From assembly GCF_040364665.1 (NCBI RefSeq), contig NZ_BAABWX010000002.1:62001-126000 (forward strand): a stretch of DNA of 64,000 bases. Direction: 5' to 3'. The notes beneath the pieces were generated by a model that saw nothing but the letters and a program-made list of their open reading frames with translations, was not told the origin of the DNA and did no database searches. Positions 40,796 through 51,139 of this stretch are shown piece by piece. Position numbers and translations under genes: made by a program. The first letter of the stretch is position 1. Each line of letters begins with the position of its first letter. Origin of the DNA: Cognatishimia sp. WU-CL00825. Lineage in GTDB: Bacteria > Pseudomonadota > Alphaproteobacteria > Rhodobacterales > Rhodobacteraceae.

Positions 40796-43536
40796 TGTTG
40801 GGATTACCGCTTGCATTTGCCACCCCTTGGTTGCTGTCAGCCCTGATTTTACTGCCGGTGCTATGGATCTTGCTGCGTGCCGTGCCACCTGCTCCGATCC
40901 GGCGACGTTTTCCCGGTGTGGTGCTGTTGCTCGGTCTGAAAGACGACGACTCAGTTATGGATCGCACCCCCTGGTGGTTGATGCTGTTGCGTATGCTAAT
41001 GGTGGCTGCAGCGATCATTGGCATAGCTGGTCCGGTGCTAAACCCGCAATCATCGGCCAGTACAGAGCGTCCATTGCTGGTGGTTTTGGATGGCAGTTGG
41101 GCCTCTGCACCGCATTGGCCTGAGCAAAGTCGCACGTTGAGCGCTCTGCTTGACGAGGTGGGACGCGCCGGGCGTGAGGCGGCAATTGTCCAGTTAAGCG
41201 CCCCGAAACCTGCGCAATTCTTGCCCTCAAATATATGGTCAACACGGGTGGCAGACTTTGCCCCATTGCCATGGGCTGTGACCGAAAACCGCGTGGATCT
41301 TTTGCTTGCATCCCTGCCTGCGGATGTGACTTTTGACACTTTCTGGCTATCAGATGGGTTGGCATATGAAGGGCGCGCAAGATTGCTTGATGCGCTGGAA
41401 GCGCGCGGGTCTTTGAGAGTGTTTCAAGATCCGCTACCGGTATTGGCCTTGTCAGACGTAGCGCTGCAAGATGGTGTTTTAACGGTGAAAGCCCAAAGCA
41501 CATTTGCACCTGCGCTGCCGGCGTCAGTTTCCATCATTGGTCAAGATCCAAACGGGGTTGAACGCGTGTTGGCGCGTGGCAGTTTGGTGTTTGAGGGCGG
41601 CACTCAGGCTGCGCAGACAGAATTCGCTTTGCCCGCCGAGCTGCGCGGCCGGATTTCACGGTTTCAAATTGATGATATCGCCTCTGCGGGGGCTGTCTAT
41701 CTGACTGATAACAGCATTCGGCGGCGCGAAGTGGCGCTTGTGACAACACGCGAGGATCGCGAAGGGTTACAGTTGCTGTCGCCCATCCATTATTTACGTC
41801 AGGCCCTGGTGGAAACCGCCGAGGTGATCGAAGGCCCGATCCCAGATATTTTGCCTGCCAATCCTGATGTGATCGTGCTGGCAGATGTGGCGACTTTGGC
41901 TCCTGCCGAAGAGGTTGAATTGATCGCTTGGGCCGAAGCCGGTGGCCTCTTGTTGCGCTTTGCAGGACCCCAAATGGCTGCCAGCGATATGAGCCGCACA
42001 GAGGAACATGCCCTAATGCCAGTGCGCCTGCGGGCCGGGGGTCGCAGCGTTGGTGGCGCAATGAGCTGGGGTGAACCAAAGGCGGTCGCGGCATTTGATC
42101 CAAACGGACCGTTTTTCGGCCTGAAGATCCCTCCGGATTTACGTGTGACCGCGCAGGTCGTTGCACAGACCGACCCAAATCTTGCCGAACGCGTGGTTGC
42201 GGAATTGAGCGATGGCACCCCCTTGGTGACCCGCAAGCCCATCGGTCAGGGACAGGTTGTGCTTTTTCATGTGACTGCCAATGCGGAATGGTCCGGATTG
42301 CCGCTGTCCGGCTTGTTTGTTCAAATGCTGGATCGCCTGGCCGTTTTATCGGCTGCAAACACCGAGATGGCCTCGGTTATGGAGGGCACAACGTGGAAGC
42401 CGTTAAAGGTGATGGATGGTTTTGGGCGGCTCAGTGACGGGCAGACTCTGCCCGGCGTAGCAGGCACTGAGCTGTCGACCGGTGTGCTGGGCCCGGATCT
42501 GCGGCCCGGACTGTATCTGGACGGGGACCGCAGTTTTGCGCGCAATGTATTGCGCCTCGAGGAACAACTGCGCGGCTTTAACTGGCCAAACCGCATCGCC
42601 GTCGAGGGGCTAAGCCGGCCCAACACCCGAGACCTCGCGGGGGTGTTTTTGGCCGCAGCGCTAGTTTTGCTGTTGCTGGACACAGTGGCGTCGCTGATCT
42701 TGTCCGGCCGCATGCGCGGGTTCGGATTGATCAGCGTTTTTGCGGCGCTTTCCTTTTTGCCCCAGCCCAGCCCGGCCCAAACCGCCAACGCACAGCAGCT
42801 GACAGACGAAGTAGCGCTGGCCTATGTGGTCACTGGTGACCGGTCCTTGGATGAAACCTCGTTTGCCGGGCTCTATGGGCTGAGCACAACGCTGTTTCTG
42901 CGCACATCGGTAGAACCGTCTAATCCTGTTGCCGTGAATCTTGAGACCGACGAGTTGGCGTTTTTCCCGTTTTTGTACTGGCCAGTGACGCTCTCACAAC
43001 CGCAGCCATCCAGCCTGGCCTATCAAAAGCTCAACCAATATTTGCGATCAGGCGGAATGATCTTGTTTGACACGCGTGACGCAGATGTGGCGCGGTTTGG
43101 CAGCACAAGCCCGACGGGTCGCAAATTGCAACAAATCGCCCGCCCGCTTGATATTCCTGCACTGGAACCGCTGCCGCAGGACCATGTTTTGACTCGCACA
43201 TTTTATCTGCTGCAAGATTTCCCCGGTCGATACAACAGCCATGATGTCTGGGTCGAAGCGGCCCCCGCGGATGCAGAACAGGTTGAAGGCATGCCGTTTC
43301 GCAACCTGAATGATGGGGTGACGCCTGTGGTGATCGGCGGCAATGATTGGGCCGCTGCTTGGGCCATGTCGCGCAGTGGCGTTCCGCTTTATCCGGTTGG
43401 ACGCGGTGTGACCGGCGAACGCCAAAGAGAACTCGCTTATCGGTTTGGCGTCAATCTGATCATGCATGTGCTGACCGGGAATTATAAGTCAGATCAGGTG
43501 CATGTGCCTGCTTTGTTGGACAGGTTGGGCCAATGA
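40795..43536 (+). CDS. BatA-type membrane protein with C-terminal DUF4159 domain
   Basis: 913 aa from the ATG at 40795, overlapping the DUF58 stop (TGATG). Two N-terminal membrane helices (about 5-25 and 60-80) surround the short BatA_N domain (FATPWLLSALILLPVLWILL). A long extracytoplasmic region follows with a glutamine-amidotransferase-like part (VIVLADVATLAPAEEVELIA). Another membrane pair lies about 615-660. The end, about 680-913, is DUF4159 (LAYVVTGDRSLDE; LNQYLRSGGMILFDTRDADV; GRYNSHDVWVE). The function is unknown; it is likely the membrane platform of the MoxR-DUF58 module. Confidence 0.88.
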   Translation: MLGLPLAFATPWLLSALILLPVLWILLRAVPPAPIRRRFPGVVLLLGLKDDDSVMDRTPWWLMLLRMLMVAAAIIGIAGPVLNPQSSASTERPLLVVLDGSWASAPHWPEQSRTLSALLDEVGRAGREAAIVQLSAPKPAQFLPSNIWSTRVADFAPLPWAVTENRVDLLLASLPADVTFDTFWLSDGLAYEGRARLLDALEARGSLRVFQDPLPVLALSDVALQDGVLTVKAQSTFAPALPASVSIIGQDPNGVERVLARGSLVFEGGTQAAQTEFALPAELRGRISRFQIDDIASAGAVYLTDNSIRRREVALVTTREDREGLQLLSPIHYLRQALVETAEVIEGPIPDILPANPDVIVLADVATLAPAEEVELIAWAEAGGLLLRFAGPQMAASDMSRTEEHALMPVRLRAGGRSVGGAMSWGEPKAVAAFDPNGPFFGLKIPPDLRVTAQVVAQTDPNLAERVVAELSDGTPLVTRKPIGQGQVVLFHVTANAEWSGLPLSGLFVQMLDRLAVLSAANTEMASVMEGTTWKPLKVMDGFGRLSDGQTLPGVAGTELSTGVLGPDLRPGLYLDGDRSFARNVLRLEEQLRGFNWPNRIAVEGLSRPNTRDLAGVFLAAALVLLLLDTVASLILSGRMRGFGLISVFAALSFLPQPSPAQTANAQQLTDEVALAYVVTGDRSLDETSFAGLYGLSTTLFLRTSVEPSNPVAVNLETDELAFFPFLYWPVTLSQPQPSSLAYQKLNQYLRSGGMILFDTRDADVARFGSTSPTGRKLQQIARPLDIPALEPLPQDHVLTRTFYLLQDFPGRYNSHDVWVEAAPADAEQVEGMPFRNLNDGVTPVVIGGNDWAAAWAMSRSGVPLYPVGRGVTGERQRELAYRFGVNLIMHVLTGNYKSDQVHVPALLDRLGQ

Positions 43537-45572
43537 CCGGAAATATTCTGTTTGACCCTCTGTTGCCGACCTGGCTGTTAACAGCTTTTGCCTTCTGCGC
43601 TGTGGCTTCGGTTGGTCTCGCGCTTTGGCGTGGCCTGAAGGGCTGGGCGCTGCGGGCGCTGACGTTTGCTTTGTTGTTGGCGGCGCTTTCCGGGCCGGTG
43701 TGGCATCAAGAAGATCGGGCCCCGCTTTCAGACATTGTGTTGTTGTTGCAGGACGCGACGGCAAGCCAACGGTTGGGGGACCGCGCCAGACGCACGGAAA
43801 ACGCCGCCAGCCAGCTAGAGCAACGATTGCAAGCCCGCCGCAACACCGAAGTGCGTCGAATTCTGGTACCTGACGCAACCGATGACGGTGGCACCGCCTT
43901 GATGCAAGCGCTGACGGGTGCGCTGTCCAAAGAACCCATTGGGCGTATCGCGGGTATCATCGCCTTGTCAGACGGATTGGCGCATGATGTGGACCTCGCT
44001 CCCCAGCTGCCCGCCCCCTTGCATTTGCTGCACAGTGGGTTGGCCAGTGACTGGGACCGGCGGCTGATTGTTAAAAACGCCCCGGCATTTGCCATATTGG
44101 GGGAAACCATCACACTGACCCTGCGCATCGAAGACACCGGTGCGGCCCCGCGCCAGGCCGAAGCCCCGCTTGATATTTCAATCGATGGCGGCCCGTCGCA
44201 ACGATTTAACATTCCACTAGGAATTGACATGGAGGTGCCGGTGACGCTGCCGCATGGCGGGCGCAATGTGTTGCAATTCTCGGTGCCAGCAGCGGGGTCA
44301 GAGCTGACAGATCGCAACAACACGGCCATAGTGCAGATCAACGGTGTGCGCGACCGCCTGCGGGTGCTGTTGGTCAGCGGAGAACCGCATCCGGGTGGCC
44401 GCACGTGGCGCAATTTGCTGAAATCTGACAGCTCGGTGGATCTGGTGCATTTCACGATTTTGCGCCCGCCAACCAAACAAGACGGGGTGCCCGTAGACGA
44501 GCTTTCGCTGATCGCTTTTCCAACCCGCGAATTGTTCTTGGATAAGATCGATGATTTTGATCTGATTATTTTTGATCGCTACAAGCGCCGGGGTATCCTG
44601 CCCTCGATCTATCTGGATAACGTGGTGGATTATGTCGCCAATGGCGGGGCTGTATTGGTGGCGGCAGGACCAGATTTTGCTAGTGCCGACAGCCTCTATC
44701 GCTCGCCCCTGTCTGAGATTCTGCCTGCCGGGCCAACTGCTCTGGTGATTGATCAGTCTTTTGTTCCTGAAATCAGCGAGGTTGGTGCGCGACACCCGGT
44801 GACGGCGGGGCTGCCAGGCATTGGCCAATGGGGCCAGTGGCTGCGTTTGGTGGATGTTGTGCCCGATACTGGGCACACGGTGATGACAGGCGCAGGTGAG
44901 CGACCGCTCTTGGTTCTTAGCCGTTATCAAGAGGGCCGGGTGGCGCTTTTGGCATCTGATCAAGCCTGGCTGTGGGCGCGGGGATATGACGGTGGCGGAC
45001 CCCAGTTGGAATTGCTGCGTCGCCTGGCCCATTGGATGATGGGCGAACCGGACCTCGAAGAAGAAGCGCTTTGGGCCGAGGCCAACGGTCAAAAAATGCG
45101 CATCATTCGCCGCTCTTTGACCCCTGATGTGGGGCAGGTCACCATCGAGGCACCGGACGGTAGCAAAGCGGAATTGCCGCTGATTGAAACCAAGCCGGGC
45201 CAATTTGAAGCCCAATATGATGGCCCGGAAATGGGGCTTTACCGCCTGACAAACGGTGAACAGTCGGCGGTGATTGGTCTTGGACCAGCGTCCCCCAAGG
45301 AGTTTGCGCAGGTGATTGCCAGCGGAGATGTGCTGGACCCGATCATCAGGCCGTTGCGTGGCGGTGTCATGGCCATTTCGGATGGGTTGCCAAGCCTGCG
45401 TACTGTACGCTCTGGGCGGCCCGCTGCGGGGAATGGCTGGATTGGCCTGACGCCGCGCAATGCCTTTGAAACGCTGAACGTCTCGCAAACCCCGCTTTTA
45501 CCGGCTTGGTTGGTCTTGTTGGCCCTTTTGGGATTAGCGATTGGTGCGTGGCTGCGCGAAGGGCGACACTAG
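43533..45572 (+). CDS. Membrane protein of the MoxR-DUF58 operon
   Basis: 679 aa. Two N-terminal membrane helices (about 12-55) and one C-terminal helix (about 652-672) enclose a large periplasmic part. vWA-like segment DIVLLLQDATASQRL; glutamine-amidotransferase-like middle (LRVLLVSGEPHPGGRTWRNL; YVANGGAVLVAAGPDFA); it resembles proteins annotated only as 'membrane protein' in equivalent operons. The ATG overlaps the upstream stop by four bases. Last gene of the operon. Confidence 0.85.
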   Translation: MTGNILFDPLLPTWLLTAFAFCAVASVGLALWRGLKGWALRALTFALLLAALSGPVWHQEDRAPLSDIVLLLQDATASQRLGDRARRTENAASQLEQRLQARRNTEVRRILVPDATDDGGTALMQALTGALSKEPIGRIAGIIALSDGLAHDVDLAPQLPAPLHLLHSGLASDWDRRLIVKNAPAFAILGETITLTLRIEDTGAAPRQAEAPLDISIDGGPSQRFNIPLGIDMEVPVTLPHGGRNVLQFSVPAAGSELTDRNNTAIVQINGVRDRLRVLLVSGEPHPGGRTWRNLLKSDSSVDLVHFTILRPPTKQDGVPVDELSLIAFPTRELFLDKIDDFDLIIFDRYKRRGILPSIYLDNVVDYVANGGAVLVAAGPDFASADSLYRSPLSEILPAGPTALVIDQSFVPEISEVGARHPVTAGLPGIGQWGQWLRLVDVVPDTGHTVMTGAGERPLLVLSRYQEGRVALLASDQAWLWARGYDGGGPQLELLRRLAHWMMGEPDLEEEALWAEANGQKMRIIRRSLTPDVGQVTIEAPDGSKAELPLIETKPGQFEAQYDGPEMGLYRLTNGEQSAVIGLGPASPKEFAQVIASGDVLDPIIRPLRGGVMAISDGLPSLRTVRSGRPAAGNGWIGLTPRNAFETLNVSQTPLLPAWLVLLALLGLAIGAWLREGRH

Positions 45573-45618
45573 GTCAGTTTGTGCTTGAATAATTTTTTGC
45601 GCACAGCAAAACGGGCTT

Positions 45619-46305
45619 ATGAAAACAGTTTTATTTATTGATTTATATTGCGAACGCACCGCCGCTGGCTTTTGGAATGAACCTATCAACGCACTTAGCA
45701 ATGTGGCCTTTCTAATTGCGGCCTATTTCGCGCTAACCGTTGCAATACGTCGACCAAGGCGCGATTGGGCTGAAATAATTGTCTGCCTGATGGCCGGGGC
45801 CATTGGCATCGAGTCCTTTCTGTTTCACACGATGGCGACCCCTTGGTCGGAACGGGCCGATGTGATCGCAATCTGGAGTTTTGTCGCCGCCTTTGTGCTT
45901 TTGATAATCTATCGGTCGACAAAGGAAAATTTGGTACGTACCGCCCGGATCGCCGGTATTGCGGCTTTGATCACCGCCGGTGTTTTCTGGGTCACCTCTG
46001 GGGATGTCACAACCGAAGCTGAAAATACGGTTGGCCCTCTGAACGGGTCTTTGCAATATTTGCCGGCCCTGATTGCGTTGTTGGCGTTTTCTGTCATCAC
46101 ATGGCGCAGGCAGCATCCGGCAAAAGGCTATGTCATTGGGGCCTGCCTGGTGTTTCTGACTTCGTTGATGTTCCGCAGTTTGGACCTGTCCCTCTGCGCC
46201 GCAACGGGGATTGGCACCCATTTCATGTGGCACATGCTGAATGGTTTGATGGTGGGGGTGCTGTTGCAGGCACTGGTGATCCACTTTCCACCCAAATCAG
46301 CCTGA
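45619..46305 (+). CDS. Ceramidase-like integral membrane hydrolase
   Basis: 228 aa with about seven membrane helices. It belongs to the alkaline ceramidase/CREST superfamily: the N-terminal DLYCERTAAGFWNEPINALS stretch, a serine/histidine pair in IESFLFHTMATPWSERADV, and the C-terminal HxxxH in GIGTHFMWHMLNG provide the metal site typical of these amide hydrolases. Whether it acts on sphingolipids or on other acyl amides is unknown; no sphingolipid synthesis gene is near. It lies between the MoxR operon and gpmI. Confidence 0.85.
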   Translation: MKTVLFIDLYCERTAAGFWNEPINALSNVAFLIAAYFALTVAIRRPRRDWAEIIVCLMAGAIGIESFLFHTMATPWSERADVIAIWSFVAAFVLLIIYRSTKENLVRTARIAGIAALITAGVFWVTSGDVTTEAENTVGPLNGSLQYLPALIALLAFSVITWRRQHPAKGYVIGACLVFLTSLMFRSLDLSLCAATGIGTHFMWHMLNGLMVGVLLQALVIHFPPKSA

Positions 46306-46439
46306 GAGCGCCGTGATGTGCGGAGCGGCGACGCGCGATTGAGGTAAATTTTGCTCAGTATTGCCAGTGTTTCAGAAAGCAGTTCAATCCTGTGACAGAG
46401 CGCGGTAGAAGGCCTCATATCTTGACCGGAGACTTTGAC

Positions 46440-47960
46440 ATGAGCACGCCCAAACCCGTTGTCCTTTGCATCTTGGATGGATGGGGTCTGAGTGACACCG
46501 ACCTAGGCAATGCACCTGTGCAAGCTGACACTCCGGTGTTTGATGGCATGATGGCACTCAGCCCGAATGCAACCTTGATCACCCATGGCCCAGATGTGGG
46601 TCTGCCAAGCGGGCAAATGGGTAATTCCGAAGTTGGCCATACCAACATCGGCGCGGGCCGTGTTGTGGCCATGGATCTGGGGCAAATTGATCTGGCCATC
46701 GAAGACGGCTCGTTTTTCAAAAATGATGCCATTGTAGCTTTTGCACAAAAACTGAAATCCTCGGGCGGCACCGCGCATCTGATGGGGGTGATTTCCGATG
46801 GCGGCGTACACGGGCACTTGACCCATGTGATTGCCGCTGCCAAAGCCATCACCGATCTGGGCGTGCCGGTTGTTCTGCACGCCATCACCGATGGGCGGGA
46901 TGTGGCACCGGTTTCGGCGCTTGGGTATTTTGAAACCCTGACAGCGAGTTTGCCAGCCAACGCGACCATCGGCACTGTCACAGGCCGTTATTTTGCAATG
47001 GACCGTGACAATCGCTGGGAACGTGTCAGCCAAGCTTATGACGCGATGATCAATGCCAAGGGTCTGACCGAAAGTGATGCCGAGACCGCAATCAATGCCG
47101 CCTATGCGCGCAAAGAAAACGATGAATTCATCCAAGCGACTGTTCTGGGCGATTACGCTGGTGTCAACGACAGTGACGGCATCTTTTGCTTGAACTTCCG
47201 CGCAGACCGCGCGCGTGAAATCCTGGCGGCGATTGGCCAGCCTGATTTTGACGGTTTTGAAACCGGCCCACGCCCCAAGCTCGAAATGCTGGGCATGGTG
47301 GATTATTCCGATGCCCATAAAAACTACATGACCAGCGCCTATCCGAAAAAACCCATCGTAAACACTTTGGGGGAATGGGTCGCCAAACAGGGCAAAACCC
47401 AATTCCGTCTCGCGGAAACTGAAAAATACCCGCATGTGACCTTCTTTTTGAACGGCGGTGAGGAAACCCCATCGCAGGGCGAAGATCGCTTTATGCCAAA
47501 GTCGCCAAAGGTCGCGACCTATGATCTGCAACCGGAAATGTCTTCTGGCGAAGTAACCGAACAATTCGTGGCGGCCATCGAACACGGCTATGATCTGATT
47601 GTGACCAATTTTGCCAACCCAGATATGGTGGGACACACAGGGGATCTTGAGGCAGCCAAAGCCGCCTGCGCCGCCGTCGACAAAGGTCTGGGTGCAGTTC
47701 AAGACGCGCTTGTCAAAGCAGGGGGCTGCATGATTGTGACTGCCGACCATGGCAATTGCGAAGTCATGATTGACCCGGTCTCTGGGGGCGCGCACACCGC
47801 CCATACCACAAACCTTGTGCCGGTTGTTCTGGTCAACGGTCCCACGGGTGCAACCCTGCGCACCGGGGGGCGTCTTGCGGATCTTGCCCCAAGCTTGCTG
47901 GATCTGATGGGCATCCAAAAACCGGCCGAGATGACCGGTGAAAGTCTGATCCAAAGATGA
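46440..47960 (+). CDS. gpmI: 2,3-bisphosphoglycerate-independent phosphoglycerate mutase
   Basis: 506 aa from the ATG at 46440. It interconverts 3- and 2-phosphoglycerate using two Mn ions. Alkaline phosphatase-like motifs: VLCILDGWGLS (metal Asp), QMGNSEVGHTNIGAGR (catalytic Ser), IVTNFANPDMVGHTGDLEAA, VTADHGNCEVMID. The length is normal. Its stop overlaps the envC start (ATGA), the gpmI-envC-ctpA arrangement common in alphaproteobacteria. Confidence 0.97.
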   Translation: MSTPKPVVLCILDGWGLSDTDLGNAPVQADTPVFDGMMALSPNATLITHGPDVGLPSGQMGNSEVGHTNIGAGRVVAMDLGQIDLAIEDGSFFKNDAIVAFAQKLKSSGGTAHLMGVISDGGVHGHLTHVIAAAKAITDLGVPVVLHAITDGRDVAPVSALGYFETLTASLPANATIGTVTGRYFAMDRDNRWERVSQAYDAMINAKGLTESDAETAINAAYARKENDEFIQATVLGDYAGVNDSDGIFCLNFRADRAREILAAIGQPDFDGFETGPRPKLEMLGMVDYSDAHKNYMTSAYPKKPIVNTLGEWVAKQGKTQFRLAETEKYPHVTFFLNGGEETPSQGEDRFMPKSPKVATYDLQPEMSSGEVTEQFVAAIEHGYDLIVTNFANPDMVGHTGDLEAAKAACAAVDKGLGAVQDALVKAGGCMIVTADHGNCEVMIDPVSGGAHTAHTTNLVPVVLVNGPTGATLRTGGRLADLAPSLLDLMGIQKPAEMTGESLIQR

Positions 47961-49096
47961 AACTAAGCGCGTTTCTGTTGTCGGTTTTGCTGAGTGTTGG
48001 CTCTGTTGCCAGCGCACAGACGGATGCGGCAGCCGTGGCGCGTCTTGCGGCAGACAAACTCGAAGCGGCGTCTCTATCATTGCAAAAGGCAAAGACATCG
48101 CGCAATCGCGTCAAAGCGCTGACCCAAACCGTTCAGGCCTATGAAGAGGGCTTGTCAGCCCTGCGCGAAGGCCTCCGGCGCGCTGCAATCCGGGAAAAAC
48201 AACTGGATCAGCACCTCAAGGCACAAGAAAACGACATCGCGCAATTGCTTGGCGTGTTGCAATCGCTGGGCGGCAACAGCAGCCCAACGCTTTTGCTGCA
48301 CCCGGATGGCCCTGCGGGCACTGCCCGCGCTGGCATGATCTTGGCAGATGTCACCCCGGCGTTGGACGCTCAGGCCGCGAAACTGCGGGTCAGCCTGCAA
48401 GAGGTGCATATTCTGCGTGAGCTGCAACAGGGAGCGGCAGATACATTGCAAGATGGGCTTGATGGGGCGCAAACAGCGCGCATTGCATTGTCAAAAGCCA
48501 TCTCTGACCGTCAGGATTTGCCCAAACGATTTACCGAAGACCCCGTGCAAACCGCCTTGCTGATCGCCGCTACAGAAACGCTCGAAGGCTTTGCCAGCGG
48601 ATTGACTGAAATGTCGCCTGAACCCGAGGGCATCGCGCCCTTGCCAGATATTTCACACCGCAAAGGCAAGCTGCCGTTGCCGGTTCAGGCCCAAGTTTTG
48701 CGCCGACCCGGAGAGGCAGACGCCGCCGGCCTGCGCCGCCCTGGTTTGGTGCTGGCCACGCGGCCCAATGCGCTTGTGCTTTTTCCGGCTGCGGCGACCG
48801 TGCGCTATCGCGGCCCCTTGCTTGACTATGGCAATGTGATTGTGCTGGAACCCCAGCCGGGGCTGCTTTTTGTGCTGGCCGGGTTGGCCACGGTGTTTGG
48901 CGATGTCGGCGAAGTGGTGCCAAGCGGCACTCCGGTGGGGTTGATGGGCGGAATTGACCCGGAAATCGGTGCCATTCTTTCACAGTCCAGTGAAGGCACT
49001 GGTCAGGACCGCACAGAAACGCTCTATATAGAGGTGAGACAGGGCAAGACTCCGATCAACCCGGAGGATTGGTTCCTAACCAACAAGGATGGATGA
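47957..49096 (+). CDS. envC: EnvC-like murein hydrolase activator with degenerate LytM domain
   Basis: 379 aa with a signal peptide (residues 1-21). A periplasmic coiled coil spans about 25-130 and 180-230; a C-terminal M23/LytM-like domain spans about 250-375. The HxH metal motif expected in GPHLHFEVR is replaced by TETLYIEVR, so it cannot be a normal metallopeptidase. Such EnvC proteins activate amidases that split septal peptidoglycan. It overlaps gpmI; its stop lies at the ctpA start. Confidence 0.88.
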   Translation: MKLSAFLLSVLLSVGSVASAQTDAAAVARLAADKLEAASLSLQKAKTSRNRVKALTQTVQAYEEGLSALREGLRRAAIREKQLDQHLKAQENDIAQLLGVLQSLGGNSSPTLLLHPDGPAGTARAGMILADVTPALDAQAAKLRVSLQEVHILRELQQGAADTLQDGLDGAQTARIALSKAISDRQDLPKRFTEDPVQTALLIAATETLEGFASGLTEMSPEPEGIAPLPDISHRKGKLPLPVQAQVLRRPGEADAAGLRRPGLVLATRPNALVLFPAAATVRYRGPLLDYGNVIVLEPQPGLLFVLAGLATVFGDVGEVVPSGTPVGLMGGIDPEIGAILSQSSEGTGQDRTETLYIEVRQGKTPINPEDWFLTNKDG

Positions 49097-49098
49097 GG

Positions 49099-50430
49099 AT
49101 GAAAAAATTTGTCGTGGCCGCGCTGGGCGGCACTTTGGCCGGTATTCTGGCCACCACCCAGATTGCAGGCCCGCTGATTGCTCAGGAAAACGCCCGCACC
49201 TCTAGCGTTTACGAACAGTTGGATTTGTTCGGCGATATCTTTGAGCGCATTCGCGCGCAATATGTCGAAGAGGTTGATGAATCTGATCTGATCGAAGCAG
49301 CAATCAATGGCATGTTGACGTCGCTTGATCCGCACTCCAGCTATCTGGCCCCGCAGGACGCGGCGGAAATGCGCCAGCAAACCCGCGGTGAATTTGGCGG
49401 TCTGGGCATCGAAGTCACCCAGGAAGAGGGCTTTGTAAAAGTGGTCTCGCCGATTGATGGCACCCCTGCGTCTGAGGCTGGCATCGAAGCGGGCGATTTC
49501 ATCACCCATGTGAATGGCGAAACCGTTCTGGGCCTGACATTGGATCAAGCGGTTGAAATGATGCGTGGCCCCGTTGGGTCTGAAATCATCATCACCATTG
49601 CGCGCGAAGGGGAATCTGAGGCCTTTGATGTGTCTATTATTCGCGACACCATCAAGCTGACCGCCGTGCGCGGTCGAACCGAAGGCAATACGGTTGTGAT
49701 GCGGGTCACCACCTTTAACGAACAGACCTATGCGAACCTGCGCGATGGCATCGAAAAAGAAATTCAGGCGGCCGGCGGCATCGACAAAGTCAATGGTCTT
49801 GTGCTGGATCTGCGCAACAATCCAGGCGGTTTGCTGACCCAGGCCATCCGTGTGTCTGACGCCTTCCTTGAAAAAGGTGAGATCGTGTCCACACGTGGCC
49901 GTGAAGCTGCGGATGGCGAGCGTTATAATGCGCAGCCAGGTGACCTGATTGATGGCAAACCCGTTGTTGTTTTGATCAACGGTGGCTCCGCTTCAGCGTC
50001 TGAAATCGTTGCAGGCGCGCTCAAAGATCACCGGCGTGCGATTGTGGTGGGCACCAAGAGCTTTGGCAAAGGCTCGGTGCAAACCGTCATGCCGCTGCGG
50101 GGCGATGGGGCGATGCGCCTGACCACTGCGCGCTATTACACGCCGTCTGGTCGTTCTATTCAGGCCTTGGGTGTTTCGCCTGACATCGTGGTAGAACAAC
50201 CGCGCCGCAGTCCTCAGACCGAAGAAGAAGAGGATGCCCGCAACATTCGCACCGAAGCCGATCTGCGCGGCAGCTTGAACAACGACAGCCTGACCGAAGA
50301 CGAAATCCGGCAGATCGAAGAAGATCGCGCCAAGGCCGAAGCGGCCGCCCAACTGCGCGAAGACGATTATCAACTGGCTTATGCCATTGATATTCTGAAA
50401 GGTCTGTCAGCCCTCGGTCCGCAAAACTGA
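49099..50430 (+). CDS. ctpA: Carboxyl-terminal processing protease CtpA (S41)
   Basis: 443 aa from the ATG at 49099; an in-frame ATG at 49093 is equally close to the AAGG. Signal anchor residues 1-28, PDZ domain about 95-185 ([20 protein letters not shown]), then the S41 core. The Ser is in GGSASASE (residues 295-302) and the Lys in TKSFGKG (Lys324), the Ser-Lys dyad. It trims periplasmic proteins. A charged tail follows the catalytic domain. Coupled to envC. Confidence 0.96.
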   Translation: MKKFVVAALGGTLAGILATTQIAGPLIAQENARTSSVYEQLDLFGDIFERIRAQYVEEVDESDLIEAAINGMLTSLDPHSSYLAPQDAAEMRQQTRGEFGGLGIEVTQEEGFVKVVSPIDGTPASEAGIEAGDFITHVNGETVLGLTLDQAVEMMRGPVGSEIIITIAREGESEAFDVSIIRDTIKLTAVRGRTEGNTVVMRVTTFNEQTYANLRDGIEKEIQAAGGIDKVNGLVLDLRNNPGGLLTQAIRVSDAFLEKGEIVSTRGREAADGERYNAQPGDLIDGKPVVVLINGGSASASEIVAGALKDHRRAIVVGTKSFGKGSVQTVMPLRGDGAMRLTTARYYTPSGRSIQALGVSPDIVVEQPRRSPQTEEEEDARNIRTEADLRGSLNNDSLTEDEIRQIEEDRAKAEAAAQLREDDYQLAYAIDILKGLSALGPQN

Positions 50431-50516
50431 TTACAGCCGCATCAATGAACCGCTCCACAGCTCCAATTGTGGGGCGGTTTCCTTTGCCACATCTCACATT
50501 ACAAAGCGCCCGGCCC

Positions 50517-50999
50517 ATGACCCCAGAACAGATTGCCAAGCTTCCCTACCGCAAGAACGTTGGCATTGTGCTGCTCAACGACCAGAACCAAGTCTTTGTG
50601 GGCCAGCGCCTGGACAGCGAAGTGCCCGCCTGGCAAATGCCCCAGGGCGGCATCGACAAGGGCGAAGATGCGCAAACCGCGGCTCTGCGCGAGCTCAAGG
50701 AAGAAACCGGTGTTGCCACCTCATCGGTGACTTTTCTGGCCCAATCCAAAGGCTGGATCACCTATGATCTGCCGCATGACATAGTGCCCCGGATCTGGAA
50801 AGGCCGTTTCAAAGGCCAAGAACAAAAATGGTTCCTTTTTCGGTTTCATGGTAGTGACGAAGAAATCAACATCGAGGTGGACCATCAAGAGTTTTCCGAG
50901 TGGCGCTGGCTGCCATTTGACCAACTTGTCGCCAATATCGTGCCCTTTAAACGCGCGGTCTACGAGCAAGTGGTGGCGGAATTTGCACCCTACCTCTGA
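50517..50999 (+). CDS. rppH: RNA pyrophosphohydrolase RppH (Nudix)
   Basis: 160 aa from the ATG at 50517. It removes pyrophosphate from the 5' end of RNA and so starts decay. The Nudix box is complete: [20 protein letters not shown], then TGV. The N-terminus [13 protein letters not shown] is typical of RppH rather than of other Nudix enzymes, as is WITYDLPHD. It follows ctpA by 86 bp. Confidence 0.94.
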   Translation: MTPEQIAKLPYRKNVGIVLLNDQNQVFVGQRLDSEVPAWQMPQGGIDKGEDAQTAALRELKEETGVATSSVTFLAQSKGWITYDLPHDIVPRIWKGRFKGQEQKWFLFRFHGSDEEINIEVDHQEFSEWRWLPFDQLVANIVPFKRAVYEQVVAEFAPYL

Positions 51000-51139
51000 G
51001 GTTGTTCTTGACCCAAATACCCAAAACCAACGGTGCCTAACAGCGCAGCGCCCGGGGTTGCAAAATCCACACGACACCCTATCTGCATCCCGCAACCCGC
51101 ATGGACACTTAACCTTACCCCCTGTATGCGAAGTCACCT

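Noticed and set aside
46503..48098. 531-aa frame opposite gpmI
   Set aside because: Long antisense frame produced by codon bias; gpmI on the plus strand has all catalytic motifs.
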